A stretch of 31,074 nt of DNA from JBELHJ01 sp042091495. Lineage in GTDB: Bacteria; Bacteroidota; Bacteroidia; Flavobacteriales; Flavobacteriaceae. Every line of letters begins with the position of its first letter. Positions within the stretch are counted from its first letter, which is position 1. The stretch is taken from assembly GCA_042091495.1 (NCBI GenBank), contig JBELHJ010000026.1, positions 1 through 31,074 on the forward strand. The letters are read 5' to 3'. Both the position numbers and the translations under genes were made by a program. Shown piece after piece: positions 6,661 to 14,799 of the stretch. Under the pieces are notes generated by a model. The model ran no database searches. It was not told where the DNA came from and worked only from the letters and a program-made list of their open reading frames with translations.

Positions 6661-8037
6661 ATGCAAAGACTATTTTTTTTAATAGTTATAGGTACTCAAT
6701 TTTTATCAGGGCAAACACTCAATCCAAACACTTTTACTGTATCAAATCTTGAAGCACTAGCTAATGGGGCAATAGTTAATCTAGAAGCTGGAACTTATAA
6801 GGTTAATCAAGAACTTCTAACAGCATGGAGTAGCGGATTAAAATCAAATATTCAATTCCGTGGTCCAGAAAACGAAATAGTTACTATAGATGCCAGCGGT
6901 TTATCAAATCCTGGTATGCTTGAGTTTGTTAATTGGAATGAACTGTCTATAAGTCATATTACATTTTATAATGTAGAGTTGGTTCTAAACGGATGTAATA
7001 ATGCTGTTTTAGATGCTATTGAAGTAAAAAATAACCAGTATGACAGTTTTTATGCAAATAGAGCTATGCTACGAATTTTGTATGGAAACTCATGTACATT
7101 AAAAAATAGTGTTATCAACTGGACTTTTACTGGATGGACTGGAAAAGGGGTTAAGCTTTTAGGGGGATCATCACATCTTTTAGAGAACAATCATATTATT
7201 GGCGGATTAAGAGGTGGTATTGCCATGCGTACCCATAGAAATGATACCGCTGAAGGATTATCTGTTAACCCAGTCACAAACCATAGAATCAATGGAGGTC
7301 TTATTAAAAGGGATATAACAGAAGGTGACGAGGATCACGGTTTGTATTTACATAATATTTCTCATGTCACTGTTGAAAATGTAACTTTTGAAGGTTGGTC
7401 TGACACGCCTGCAGGACAGGGTATTAAATTAAAAGGTGCTAATCATATTGAGGTTTATAATAATATGTTTTATGATTCTGGATTGATTATAAGGGTAGCT
7501 AATAATTGGCACGATAGTAATGATCATATATGGGTTCATAATAACGAATTTCATCAGGGTAATATTAATTCATGGACCAATTTGGACGATAACTTTACCA
7601 TAAATAACTCGGCAGTGATTGAACAAAATATATTACATACAGGAACTGTAGTTGCTAATAAGGAGGATCCAAATATTTTTAATGCATTCAACAGTTTGGC
7701 CAACAAAGCTGGGGGCGTATATAATAATTGTACGTTTGAGCCTATCGAGTTGGTCAATGGAATTAGTGCGTCAGCAAATACTTTAATTGCAAATAATTGC
7801 AGTTTAAGTTTAGACCACAATTTTAAAGATGAATTAATTTTATATCCTAACCCAGTTAATCAAATAATCCATATCAATTTTAAAGGGAGAAAAAGGATTT
7901 ATAATACATTAGGGGAGCACATTTTAACTACAAATTCAAAAAATATAGATATCAGTAAATTCAAATCAGGTACCTATATCGTAAAAGTATACTATAACAC
8001 GAGTTTCATAAGCAAACAATTTGTGAAACTCCCTTAA
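6661..8037 (+). CDS. T9SS-secreted right-handed beta-helix protein, polysaccharide-lyase-like
   Basis: 458 residues. The signal peptide is MQRLFFLIVIGTQFLSGQ. Residues of about 20-350 form a right-handed parallel beta-helix with recurring asparagine-ladder turns (LENNHI, VEVYNNMF-like segments, WVHNNEFH) and a pectate-lyase/PL6-like segment including EGDEDHGLYLHNISHVTVEN and GQGIKLKGANHIEVYNN. Residues of about 390-458 are a type A T9SS sorting domain: ILYPNPVNQIIHINF, an IYNTLGEHILTT turn, and a FKSGTYIVKVY strand. It is therefore predicted to cross the outer membrane by T9SS and be released or surface-attached. Chondroitinase-B/alginate-lyase-like activity is possible, but I cannot confirm the catalytic Lys/Arg pair, so the substrate is not assigned. 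Its stop overlaps that of the convergent esterase gene. Confidence 0.78.
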   Translation: MQRLFFLIVIGTQFLSGQTLNPNTFTVSNLEALANGAIVNLEAGTYKVNQELLTAWSSGLKSNIQFRGPENEIVTIDASGLSNPGMLEFVNWNELSISHITFYNVELVLNGCNNAVLDAIEVKNNQYDSFYANRAMLRILYGNSCTLKNSVINWTFTGWTGKGVKLLGGSSHLLENNHIIGGLRGGIAMRTHRNDTAEGLSVNPVTNHRINGGLIKRDITEGDEDHGLYLHNISHVTVENVTFEGWSDTPAGQGIKLKGANHIEVYNNMFYDSGLIIRVANNWHDSNDHIWVHNNEFHQGNINSWTNLDDNFTINNSAVIEQNILHTGTVVANKEDPNIFNAFNSLANKAGGVYNNCTFEPIELVNGISASANTLIANNCSLSLDHNFKDELILYPNPVNQIIHINFKGRKRIYNTLGEHILTTNSKNIDISKFKSGTYIVKVYYNTSFISKQFVKLP

Positions 8038-8783
8038 CGCTCAATATGTGTTTCAAAAGCTTCTAAGTATCGCCCTGCGATGAAAGCTGCTCCTTTGTTG
8101 TTGTAATGAACCTCGTCAGCTAGCATGTCATCATTAAAACCAGTGTACATATCAACTACAATCACTCGAGACATTGTTGTGCTATTTTCAAGCGCTATGG
8201 TTTCAATATCATCATGCAACTTATTAATAAAGTTGGACAATATGTTGGTCATAAAGAATGATTTAGCAGGTGCCATTTTTTCAATAAATATGGTAACATT
8301 AGGGTTTTTGTTTTGCAGTTTATTGATTATAGTTTTTGTGTTTTCAATGGCATTATCATAAGACATGCCATTAAGGGCATCATTGCCACCAGGAGAACTA
8401 AACAATACAATATCAGGCTGGGGTAGTTTATTAAGCCATGTATCAATTCTATTATTAATCTGTCCAGAAGTCCAACCACCTCGGCCTTCGTGATTTCTGT
8501 CAATTACAACAGAACTATCATAATTGTAATCATCACATTGCGTACCTACAAAATCTACAGACCAGTCGTTTTCAATTAAATTTTCCCATAGTTTGTGTCT
8601 GAAACTGAAATATTCAGGAGCAGCACCCTCAACTCTTGAGGCTCCTAGTGGTAAAATACTGTAAGTTGCTTCTGGGTGATCACTATTATCACATAAAGTT
8701 ATCACATCATCATTCTCAGTTTCATTGGTATTACATGACCAACAAAAAATTAAAAACAGGGCGTAAAAAAGGGGCTTTTTCAT
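8034..8783 (-). CDS. SGNH/GDSL-family hydrolase lipoprotein
   Basis: 249 residues. Lipoprotein signal with C17 followed by NTNETENDD, consistent with surface or outer-membrane placement. SGNH blocks are present: block I LPLGAS49RVEG (the usual GDS reads GAS), block II RGGWTSGQI, block III SSPGGNDAL with the Asn of GxND, and block V ADEVHYNNKGA providing Asp and His. The arrangement resembles carbohydrate-esterase-like SGNH enzymes that remove acetyl groups from polysaccharides. It converges with the beta-helix gene, and the palindromic TTAA at 8034-8037 serves both stops. The Asp-to-Ala change next to the nucleophile is unusual but is not one of the catalytic residues. Confidence 0.8.
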   Translation of the reverse strand: MKKPLFYALFLIFCWSCNTNETENDDVITLCDNSDHPEATYSILPLGASRVEGAAPEYFSFRHKLWENLIENDWSVDFVGTQCDDYNYDSSVVIDRNHEGRGGWTSGQINNRIDTWLNKLPQPDIVLFSSPGGNDALNGMSYDNAIENTKTIINKLQNKNPNVTIFIEKMAPAKSFFMTNILSNFINKLHDDIETIALENSTTMSRVIVVDMYTGFNDDMLADEVHYNNKGAAFIAGRYLEAFETHIER

Positions 8784-8855
8784 AATAATTTTTATAAAAA
8801 AACGCTTACCCTCAAATAATATTGTGTTGATTCAGTGTGTATAACTAGATTTAAT

Positions 8856-9725
8856 TTAATCTATATTATTTTTTTCAAATTTATTGTGAATACTGATAAT
8901 TGCTAAACCAAATAAGACAGCAACTAATACCAGAATTGTGCTAATAAGTCCTTTAACACCAAAAGACATTCTAATAAGAATGGTGGATACAATAAATCCT
9001 GAATTTCTAATTATTTTGTTGAATTTATCTGTATAGTAAAATGAGAATAATAGTAATAAAACATCTACCAATATAAGTACCGTAAAAAACTGATCAAAGA
9101 AAATGGCATTAATACTTTTTAATGATGAGACATCTTGTTGCGCTGTGAAAAGGTCCAGAGCCCAATCTGTAAAACTTAAAAGCGATAGTGATAAAAATAA
9201 CGGAATTAATATGACAGCAATACTTTTTTTAATAAGTATAAATCGCTCTACATCAGGAGTATTTTGTTGAACGAGGTGTTTTAATTTTCCTTGTTTCTGG
9301 AATAAATAAATGAGATAGAATAAAATTAATGATGCAACAATATCATACGTAAATTGCAAATCGTTCTTAATAGCAAACCATTCAGAAGATAATTCTAAAT
9401 TTGATAGATCTTTAAAAAGATTTCTGATAATGATTAACGTAATAATTTCGTATTGTTTGGTAATATAGGTTGTAATAGATCGCGGTAAGAAGAAAATCAA
9501 AAGGTAAACTTCATATACTAAAATAAATGAGAAAGGCGTGTAAATAGCTGAAATGGGATTTTTTAATAATTCAGAATTTTCTTGAACTTCAATAATATTA
9601 TAGTGTCCCAGTGCAATGGCAAAAAGATGAACTACAAAACTAACTACAGCTATAGAAAGGATGACAATTTCAATTTGCTTTCTGGTTTTTTCAGATAGTA
9701 AAACATTAAAAATTTTGTTTATCAT
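8856..9725 (-). CDS. Conserved multi-pass membrane protein of unknown function
   Basis: 289 residues with about six hydrophobic helices: IVILSIAVVSFVVHLFAIAL near 20-40, then about 62-82, 125-145, 170-190, 215-230 and 245-280, the last being GLISTILVLVAVLFGLAIIS. There is no signal peptide, and the C-terminus is short and charged (HNKFEKNNID). The arrangement of basic loops suits an inner-membrane protein. I do not recognise the family. It is transcribed divergently from the HMA/MauE-like gene across a 128-bp gap and has no operon partner. Confidence 0.6.
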   Translation of the reverse strand: MINKIFNVLLSEKTRKQIEIVILSIAVVSFVVHLFAIALGHYNIIEVQENSELLKNPISAIYTPFSFILVYEVYLLIFFLPRSITTYITKQYEIITLIIIRNLFKDLSNLELSSEWFAIKNDLQFTYDIVASLILFYLIYLFQKQGKLKHLVQQNTPDVERFILIKKSIAVILIPLFLSLSLLSFTDWALDLFTAQQDVSSLKSINAIFFDQFFTVLILVDVLLLLFSFYYTDKFNKIIRNSGFIVSTILIRMSFGVKGLISTILVLVAVLFGLAIISIHNKFEKNNID

Positions 9726-9853
9726 ACTCTGATTTTTAAGACTATTGTTTGTAAGTTAGAAAAATAAATAGATATACTATTAATACTAAGTTAATTTTAA
9801 ATTGTTGATTTTAACTATTTTATAAATTAAACGCATTAGATGTATAAATTATA

Positions 9854-10561
9854 ATGAAAACAAATTACCACATTGATGGCATGACTTGTAAAAGTTGTAA
9901 GGCTATAGTAGAAACAACTATTGGTAAAATTGATGGCGTTTTATCAGTAGCTGTAGATTTCGATAAAGCAATGGTTTTAGTAGAGCATGATAATAAGGTG
10001 ACTCTTGACACTTTTCAGGATGCATTACCAGATAAATATAAGTTGAACACAAACTCTGAGCGTCCCTCAATATCAAATACAAGTTCAAAATTATCTCAAT
10101 TAAAGCCGCTTTTACTCATCTTATTCTATTTGTTTGTTACAGCAATATGTCTTAATTATAAATCTTGGAACTGGTCTGGATTTATGTTGGATTTTATGGG
10201 GCTTTTTTACATTGTATTTAGCTTTTTTAAGTTTCTTGATTATAAAGGCTTTCCCAATTCCTTTAAAATGTATGATCCTTTGGCAAAGCAATTTCCTATT
10301 TATGCCTGGTGTTATCCATTTATTGAAACAGCTTTAGGAATTATGTTTTTATTACGTTTAGAAATTAAATGGGGGTTAGTAATTACGTTATTAATTTTAG
10401 GTATAACCACTTTTGGGGTTATTAAAACTTTATTTTCAAAAAAAGCAATACAATGTGCATGTTTGGGAACTGCTCTTAAATTACCAATGACGGAAGCTAC
10501 TTTAATAGAAAACGCAATAATGATAATCATGGCATTGGTGATGTTGTCAACCTATGTCTAA
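9854..10561 (+). CDS. HMA domain fused to MauE/DoxX-like membrane protein
   Basis: 235 residues. The N-terminal heavy-metal-associated domain spans about 1-70 with MTC12KSC15, the classic copper/soft-metal CxxC loop, and a typical IDGVLSVAVDFDKAMVLVEHD core. After a polar linker, four hydrophobic helices (about 83-103, 110-126, 152-190 and 215-233) resemble the MauE/DoxX redox-associated family. A second cysteine pair, C201-A-C203 in QCACLGTALKLP, precedes the last helix. Probable inner-membrane metal or thiol-redox protein. The next gene starts inside its 3' end (8-bp overlap), so the pair is coupled. Opposite-strand neighbours are a TonB receptor operon with metal-binding residues. Confidence 0.75.
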   Translation: MKTNYHIDGMTCKSCKAIVETTIGKIDGVLSVAVDFDKAMVLVEHDNKVTLDTFQDALPDKYKLNTNSERPSISNTSSKLSQLKPLLLILFYLFVTAICLNYKSWNWSGFMLDFMGLFYIVFSFFKFLDYKGFPNSFKMYDPLAKQFPIYAWCYPFIETALGIMFLLRLEIKWGLVITLLILGITTFGVIKTLFSKKAIQCACLGTALKLPMTEATLIENAIMIIMALVMLSTYV

Positions 10562-11285
10562 CTTTAATTTTTATAACATGGTAACTCGTAAAACGGCATT
10601 AAAAATTAGAAAAACACATCGATATCTGGGTCTTTTTTTAGGAATTCAATTCTTGTTTTGGACCATAAGTGGCCTGTATTTTAGTTGGACCAACATTGAC
10701 GATATTCATGGAGATCAATTTAAAAACCTTAATTACGAAAACATTTCTTTCAACAACCTTATCAGTCCAGATTCTTTAAAGGTAAGTACTGGTATTAATA
10801 AAGTGGTATTACGAGACATTGCTGGTGAGCCTTATTATTGGATAAATAATAGTCAATTATATCATGCACGAACTGCACTATTAAAAGAAGTAATCACACC
10901 AAATGAGGCCATACAAATTGCTAATAAACACATGAAACCAGATTTAGTTATAGATAAAGTAGTTCGAATTGACGAAGCGGGACCACATCATGAATATAGA
11001 GAACGTTTATTGCCTGCCTACGTTATTTCATACAAGTCTGACGAGGCTATTAAAGCCTATGTCTCTGTTGCAGACGGGAAGTTTCAAACGGTTAGACATC
11101 GCAGTTGGCGTTGGTTTGATTTTCTTTGGATGACGCACACCATGGATTACCAAACCAGAGATAATTTTAATACCACGGTTTTAAGAGCTTTTTCTTTATT
11201 GGGTTTAATTACCGTTTCTAGTGGTTTTTTATTGTGGTTTACTTCCTCTGCTAGAGTTCAAAAGTTTATGAAACGCTTTAAATAA
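10554..11285 (+). CDS. PepSY-associated transmembrane protein
   Basis: 243 residues. THRYLGLFLGIQFLFWTISG near the N-terminus is the characteristic first helix of PepSY_TM proteins. The central periplasmic part has PepSY-like repeats (EAIQIANKHMKPDLVIDKVV, AYVSVADGKFQTV). The second helix, with SLLGLITVSSGFLLWF, precedes a basic tail. WMTHTMDYQTRDNFN is also typical of PepSY proteins beside iron/copper uptake genes. The first ATG overlaps the previous stop by 8 bp; an internal ATG at 10578 (MVTRKTA) is an equally reasonable start and would give a 17-bp gap instead. A bidirectional terminator follows. Likely works with the TonB receptor locus in reduction or handling of metals; inference from context. 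Confidence 0.78.
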   Translation: MSNFNFYNMVTRKTALKIRKTHRYLGLFLGIQFLFWTISGLYFSWTNIDDIHGDQFKNLNYENISFNNLISPDSLKVSTGINKVVLRDIAGEPYYWINNSQLYHARTALLKEVITPNEAIQIANKHMKPDLVIDKVVRIDEAGPHHEYRERLLPAYVISYKSDEAIKAYVSVADGKFQTVRHRSWRWFDFLWMTHTMDYQTRDNFNTTVLRAFSLLGLITVSSGFLLWFTSSARVQKFMKRFK

Positions 11286-11313
11286 AAAAACCAGCCAATG
11301 GGCTGGTTTTTTT
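11284..11313. terminator. Bidirectional terminator between convergent metal-locus operons
   Basis: Seven A, then CCAGCC, loop AATG, GGCTGG, seven T: a perfect stem with T-runs on both strands, overlapping the stop of the PepSY gene and 8 bp from the stop of the lipoprotein gene. Confidence 0.9.
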
Positions 11314-11320
11314 ATTGATC

Positions 11321-11893
11321 TTATTCAGTTACTGTAAACTCGAATGTTTTTTGAATATCTGATACACCAGTAGTTAAGGCTTCTTCTAAACCGTTATTTG
11401 GTTTTGGACCTTCGTGAACTAAGGTAATGGTCAAAGAACCCATGCCAGCTTCACTTGCAGTTACTGTTGTATTAAAACCTAATGGGTTACCATTTTCATC
11501 ATTATCACTTCTGTTAATATTTAATGATGTACTTGTGTAGAAAATTTCATGTTCATCACCTTCCTCTTCAGCAATTTTGGCACCAATATCTTCAGTTTCA
11601 TCACCATCTACGTGTAAAAATTGAATTGCACCAGCGTATGTTGTATTTACAGTTAATTGCCCCACTACAGCTGAGGTTCCATCAGCACCACCTTCGCCAT
11701 CAGGATCAGAATAAGTGAATATAACCGAATTATTTTCTGAATCGGTTAGAGTATAAATCATAAGATTTATTTCTTCATGATCTTCGTCATCGTGATCGTC
11801 ATGATCGTCATCACTACAAGCATTAAATGCTAATGACGAAACAAATAAAATCGCTAATAGTCTTAAATTTTTCTTTAGTTCTAAATTTCTCAT
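11321..11893 (-). CDS. His/Asp-rich lipoprotein, partner of TonB-dependent receptor
   Basis: 190 residues. The lipoprotein signal ends in AFNAC26. The residues after the lipidated Cys are SDDDHDDHDDEDHEE, which both resembles the acidic lipoprotein export signal that sends Bacteroidota lipoproteins to the cell surface and offers several metal-binding His. The remainder is beta-rich (VIFTYSDPDGEGG, VVGQLTVNTTYAGAIQFLHV, MGSLTITLVHEGPKPN, FEFTVTE). Homologues in Flavobacteriaceae are often found beside TonB receptors. It starts 10 bp after the receptor stop, so it is the last gene of that operon. Probable metal-capturing surface lipoprotein; which metal is not shown by the sequence. Confidence 0.7.
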   Translation of the reverse strand: MRNLELKKNLRLLAILFVSSLAFNACSDDDHDDHDDEDHEEINLMIYTLTDSENNSVIFTYSDPDGEGGADGTSAVVGQLTVNTTYAGAIQFLHVDGDETEDIGAKIAEEEGDEHEIFYTSTSLNINRSDNDENGNPLGFNTTVTASEAGMGSLTITLVHEGPKPNNGLEEALTTGVSDIQKTFEFTVTE

Positions 11894-11903
11894 AATAGTT
11901 GTT

Positions 11904-14312
11904 TTAATAATTTATGTTTATTTTAAAGTTTATGTTTCTTCCCAGATCATCTGCGAAGTATCGTAATCTATTTAAATGTTCTCTGTAAGCAATGTTAAAC
12001 ATATTGTCTACATTAAGTTCTAGTCTAATTTTAGATTTTTTAAACCCATCAAATTCTGCAGCTGTTTGTATCCCAAATAAGGTATAAGTTGAGGGTGTAC
12101 TGCTAATATCAACTAAAACATCTTCTTGTAAAATAGGATCAAATGATGTAAAGTTGTAATCTGGATACCGCGATTGCTTGCAAATCGTTTTTTGAATTAA
12201 ACTTATCGATAACTGATTCCAATTATCATTAACATAAGTAATGTGGTTACTAAAATTAGTGGCAGGCATGTTAATTAAAGGGATATTATCTGTTATATTA
12301 TCACCTCTCAAAAGACTTAGGTTACCTGTGTATGTAAAATGGTTGCTAATTCTTTTATTTAAATCTAAATCAACACCAAAAATACGGGCATCAACTTGAT
12401 CGTATTCCCAACCCACAAATACCCCTCTAATCGTAGTGAAAGCTCTATCACCAGGGATAAGCTGAATAAAATCGTTAATTTTTTTATAGTAAGGACTTAC
12501 AGAAAAACCAAAATCGGGATGTTTTTTCTCTAAGGCTAGCATAAATTTATTGGCTACCTCTTTATTTATGGTTAAACTGCCGGTTTCAATCCTTGCAGCA
12601 CTATGATGCAAGCCATCGCTAAATAATTCGGCTACATTAGGTGTTCTGGATGCCAAACCATAATTAGCTATAAATTCAAAATTATCACCTAGATATTTAA
12701 TGAATCCTAAGCTGGCAGAAAGGTTATGGAAATCAAACTCAGGCGTGGTATAAATTTCATAGTTTTCTGTAATGCCCGTACTAAATTCTGGAAATAAAGT
12801 ATCGTAATTGTTATACTCCCAATCATACAATTTATACTTCTTTTCAGCTTTAATTTTATTGTAATCATAACGTATACCTGCACTTATTTCTGTATTGTCA
12901 TTGAGTACATGGTTTCCTGTTATGTATCCACCAAGATCTAAATTTTCATAATTAGGAATTAAGGGGATACTAATACCGGTTTCACTAACATCTGCTGAGG
13001 TGTTTTTTTGGTACCGGAATAAAAACCCAGTATTAAATTCAAAATCATCTAAAGCGTCAATTTTTAAATTGGGTTGAAAAGAAGTTGTGAAAAGTCTAAA
13101 TTCCGCTGAAGGCACATCACTCAAGCTTGAACGTCTTCGGTCAAATTCTTGTCTTTTGTTGTATTGAAAATCCAACTGTAATGATAGTTTACCTAGACTA
13201 CTAAACCGTTTGTAGGTTTCTAGCTTTGCCAAATGGTGTTCTATAGCTTGTCTTGGATTATCAATGTTATATGAGAAGTCTCCTATATATCCGGGTTCTC
13301 CCCGGTTAATAGCTCTTACCAAATCATTAATATTCCCAACATGAGCGGCTCTTAAAATACCTATAGAATTATTGACATAGCTGTAGTAAGCATCAAACCC
13401 TTTTTCGAAGGTTTTATAACCAAATTGGGTAGCAGCATTTAAACTTTTAATTCCTGAATTTGAAAGGTTGTAATTTGCTGAGCTAAAATCTCCAAAACGC
13501 TTTAAACTGGTTTGTCCTCTTAAGTAATAGCCCGATTTATAAGTCCTAACTAATTCCGTATTTACTAAACCACCCAAGCCGTTAGAGTTGAATGTTACTA
13601 AAGAACTCCCGTATAAACTGTCTTTTTGTAGATAGCGCCTGGGATTTATTAAAATTAATCCTCCAATGGCATCACTTCCATAAATTAATGTATTTGCACC
13701 TTTAACCACACTTATTCTTGAGGATGCATTGATATCTATATTAGGGGCATGCTCATCACCCCATTCTTGATCAAACTGTCGCACATTATTATTGATAATG
13801 ATGAGTCTGCTGCTATGTAAACCATGAATCATAGGTTTTACAATACTGTTTCCGGTATTTAAAGTAGATACTCCACTAATAGTATTTAAGGCATCTCCTA
13901 AAGACTTATCGGCGTATGTTTCAATAGTTTGTTTATCTATAGACTGCTCAATGCTAGTAGATTCCACTTTTAAAACAGAGCGAACAAGAATTTCGTTAAG
14001 TTCTTCTGTATGATGTTCCAGTTTGAATGTCTTCACAGTATTTCCATTGATAGTTACAGTAAAACTTTTGGAATCACAGTAGGCATGACTGACATTAATT
14101 GTGTATTGACCTTCACATATATTGGATAATGAAAACTCACCATCAAAATCGGCTTGAACTATTTTGTTGGTATTAGCAATAGTAACGCTAGCTCCAGCTA
14201 ATGGGGTACCATCGTGGAAATCAATAATATTACCTGTAAAAGAATAATCACAATCTTGCGAAAATGAAAAGATGCTGCTAAAAAGCAGCACTAAAAAAAG
14301 GTGCTTTTGCAT
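11904..14312 (-). CDS. TonB-dependent outer-membrane receptor with CarboxypepD_reg-like domain (probable metal uptake)
   Basis: 802 residues. Signal peptide to about residue 18 (LFSSIFSFSQ). A CarboxypepD_reg-like domain spans about 22-105 (TGNIIDFHDGTPLAGASVTI). The plug is about 115-235, with LGDALNTISGVSTLNTG, GLHSSRLIIINNNVR, WGDEHAPNIDINASSRI and VKGANTLIYGSDAIGGLILI. The rest is a beta-barrel ending in the usual aromatic strand (NINFKININY). It is shorter than SusC proteins and has no SusD neighbour, matching CirA/FecA-like receptors for metals or metal chelates. It is the middle gene of an operon with a small His/Cys-rich protein (36-bp gap) and a His-rich lipoprotein (10-bp gap), and it faces HMA and PepSY genes. 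This context points to copper, zinc or iron, not decidable here. Confidence 0.85.
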   Translation of the reverse strand: MQKHLFLVLLFSSIFSFSQDCDYSFTGNIIDFHDGTPLAGASVTIANTNKIVQADFDGEFSLSNICEGQYTINVSHAYCDSKSFTVTINGNTVKTFKLEHHTEELNEILVRSVLKVESTSIEQSIDKQTIETYADKSLGDALNTISGVSTLNTGNSIVKPMIHGLHSSRLIIINNNVRQFDQEWGDEHAPNIDINASSRISVVKGANTLIYGSDAIGGLILINPRRYLQKDSLYGSSLVTFNSNGLGGLVNTELVRTYKSGYYLRGQTSLKRFGDFSSANYNLSNSGIKSLNAATQFGYKTFEKGFDAYYSYVNNSIGILRAAHVGNINDLVRAINRGEPGYIGDFSYNIDNPRQAIEHHLAKLETYKRFSSLGKLSLQLDFQYNKRQEFDRRRSSLSDVPSAEFRLFTTSFQPNLKIDALDDFEFNTGFLFRYQKNTSADVSETGISIPLIPNYENLDLGGYITGNHVLNDNTEISAGIRYDYNKIKAEKKYKLYDWEYNNYDTLFPEFSTGITENYEIYTTPEFDFHNLSASLGFIKYLGDNFEFIANYGLASRTPNVAELFSDGLHHSAARIETGSLTINKEVANKFMLALEKKHPDFGFSVSPYYKKINDFIQLIPGDRAFTTIRGVFVGWEYDQVDARIFGVDLDLNKRISNHFTYTGNLSLLRGDNITDNIPLINMPATNFSNHITYVNDNWNQLSISLIQKTICKQSRYPDYNFTSFDPILQEDVLVDISSTPSTYTLFGIQTAAEFDGFKKSKIRLELNVDNMFNIAYREHLNRLRYFADDLGRNINFKININY

Positions 14313-14348
14313 ATAAATTCTTAATTAACTTGCTTTTAATAAAAGACG

Positions 14349-14642
14349 TTAGTTAAGATTTATAGGTGGAGCACGAAGTTGTTTTGAGTTAAACTTTAGA
14401 TTACTACAAGCTTGCTGTTTATGATTACATGAAGTAGCTACATAAACTTCAGGAAGTTTTAAATTAAAATTACCTGAAACGTCATAATTAAAGCTTGCTA
14501 TTTGAAAAGAACAGGTGTCACATGAAATCTCGAGTTCATGTAAATGTGTAGTTTTTTCATTACAAACTTTATGTTCATGTTTTTCGCATGCATGTAGGAC
14601 TTGAATAAACGCAGGAAGTAATAACATTATGGTAAATACCAT
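14349..14642 (-). CDS. Small exported His/Cys-rich protein upstream of TonB receptor
   Basis: 97 residues from the only canonical start, ATG at 14642. The N-terminus MVFTIMLLLPAFIQVLHAC is hydrophobic and ends in a possible lipobox. The mature part has regularly spaced His and Cys: CEKHEHKVC, THLHELEISCDTC, then ATSCNHKQQAC, and a C-terminal LRAPPINLN. I recall similar small proteins next to metal-type TonB receptors in flavobacteria; a relationship to the HYC_CC_PP family is possible but not established. The frame stays open for 25 codons upstream (including KPKTIRTRVNIVKQIAA), which would supply the missing basic n-region, yet contains no ATG, GTG or TTG. First gene of the receptor operon; likely metal-binding in the periplasm. 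Confidence 0.65.
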   Translation of the reverse strand: MVFTIMLLLPAFIQVLHACEKHEHKVCNEKTTHLHELEISCDTCSFQIASFNYDVSGNFNLKLPEVYVATSCNHKQQACSNLKFNSKQLRAPPINLN

Positions 14643-14701
14643 TGCTGCTATTTGTTTTACTATGTTTACTCGCGTTCTTATAGTTTTTGGTTTTAAAAAA
14701 G

Positions 14702-14709
14702 CAAATTTA
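14702..14709 (-). promoter_or_regulatory. Candidate -7 box for the TonB receptor operon
   Basis: TAAATTTG on the minus strand matches the Bacteroidota -7 consensus TAnnTTTG exactly and lies 60 bp before the ATG of the small exported protein. About 22 bases further upstream only TTA is found in place of the -33 TTG, so the match is partial. Confidence 0.35.
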
Positions 14710-14799
14710 AAGATTATTTATTAATTATAACTTTTATTTACTGTTTGTTTAAAAAGAACATTTAACTTTCTGAATTCAATTGAAAAGAATTACTAAAAA

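Noticed and set aside
11524..11718. His-rich plus-strand ORF opposite the lipoprotein
   Set aside because: Antisense shadow of the Asp/Glu-rich lipoprotein gene; no signal or family pattern.
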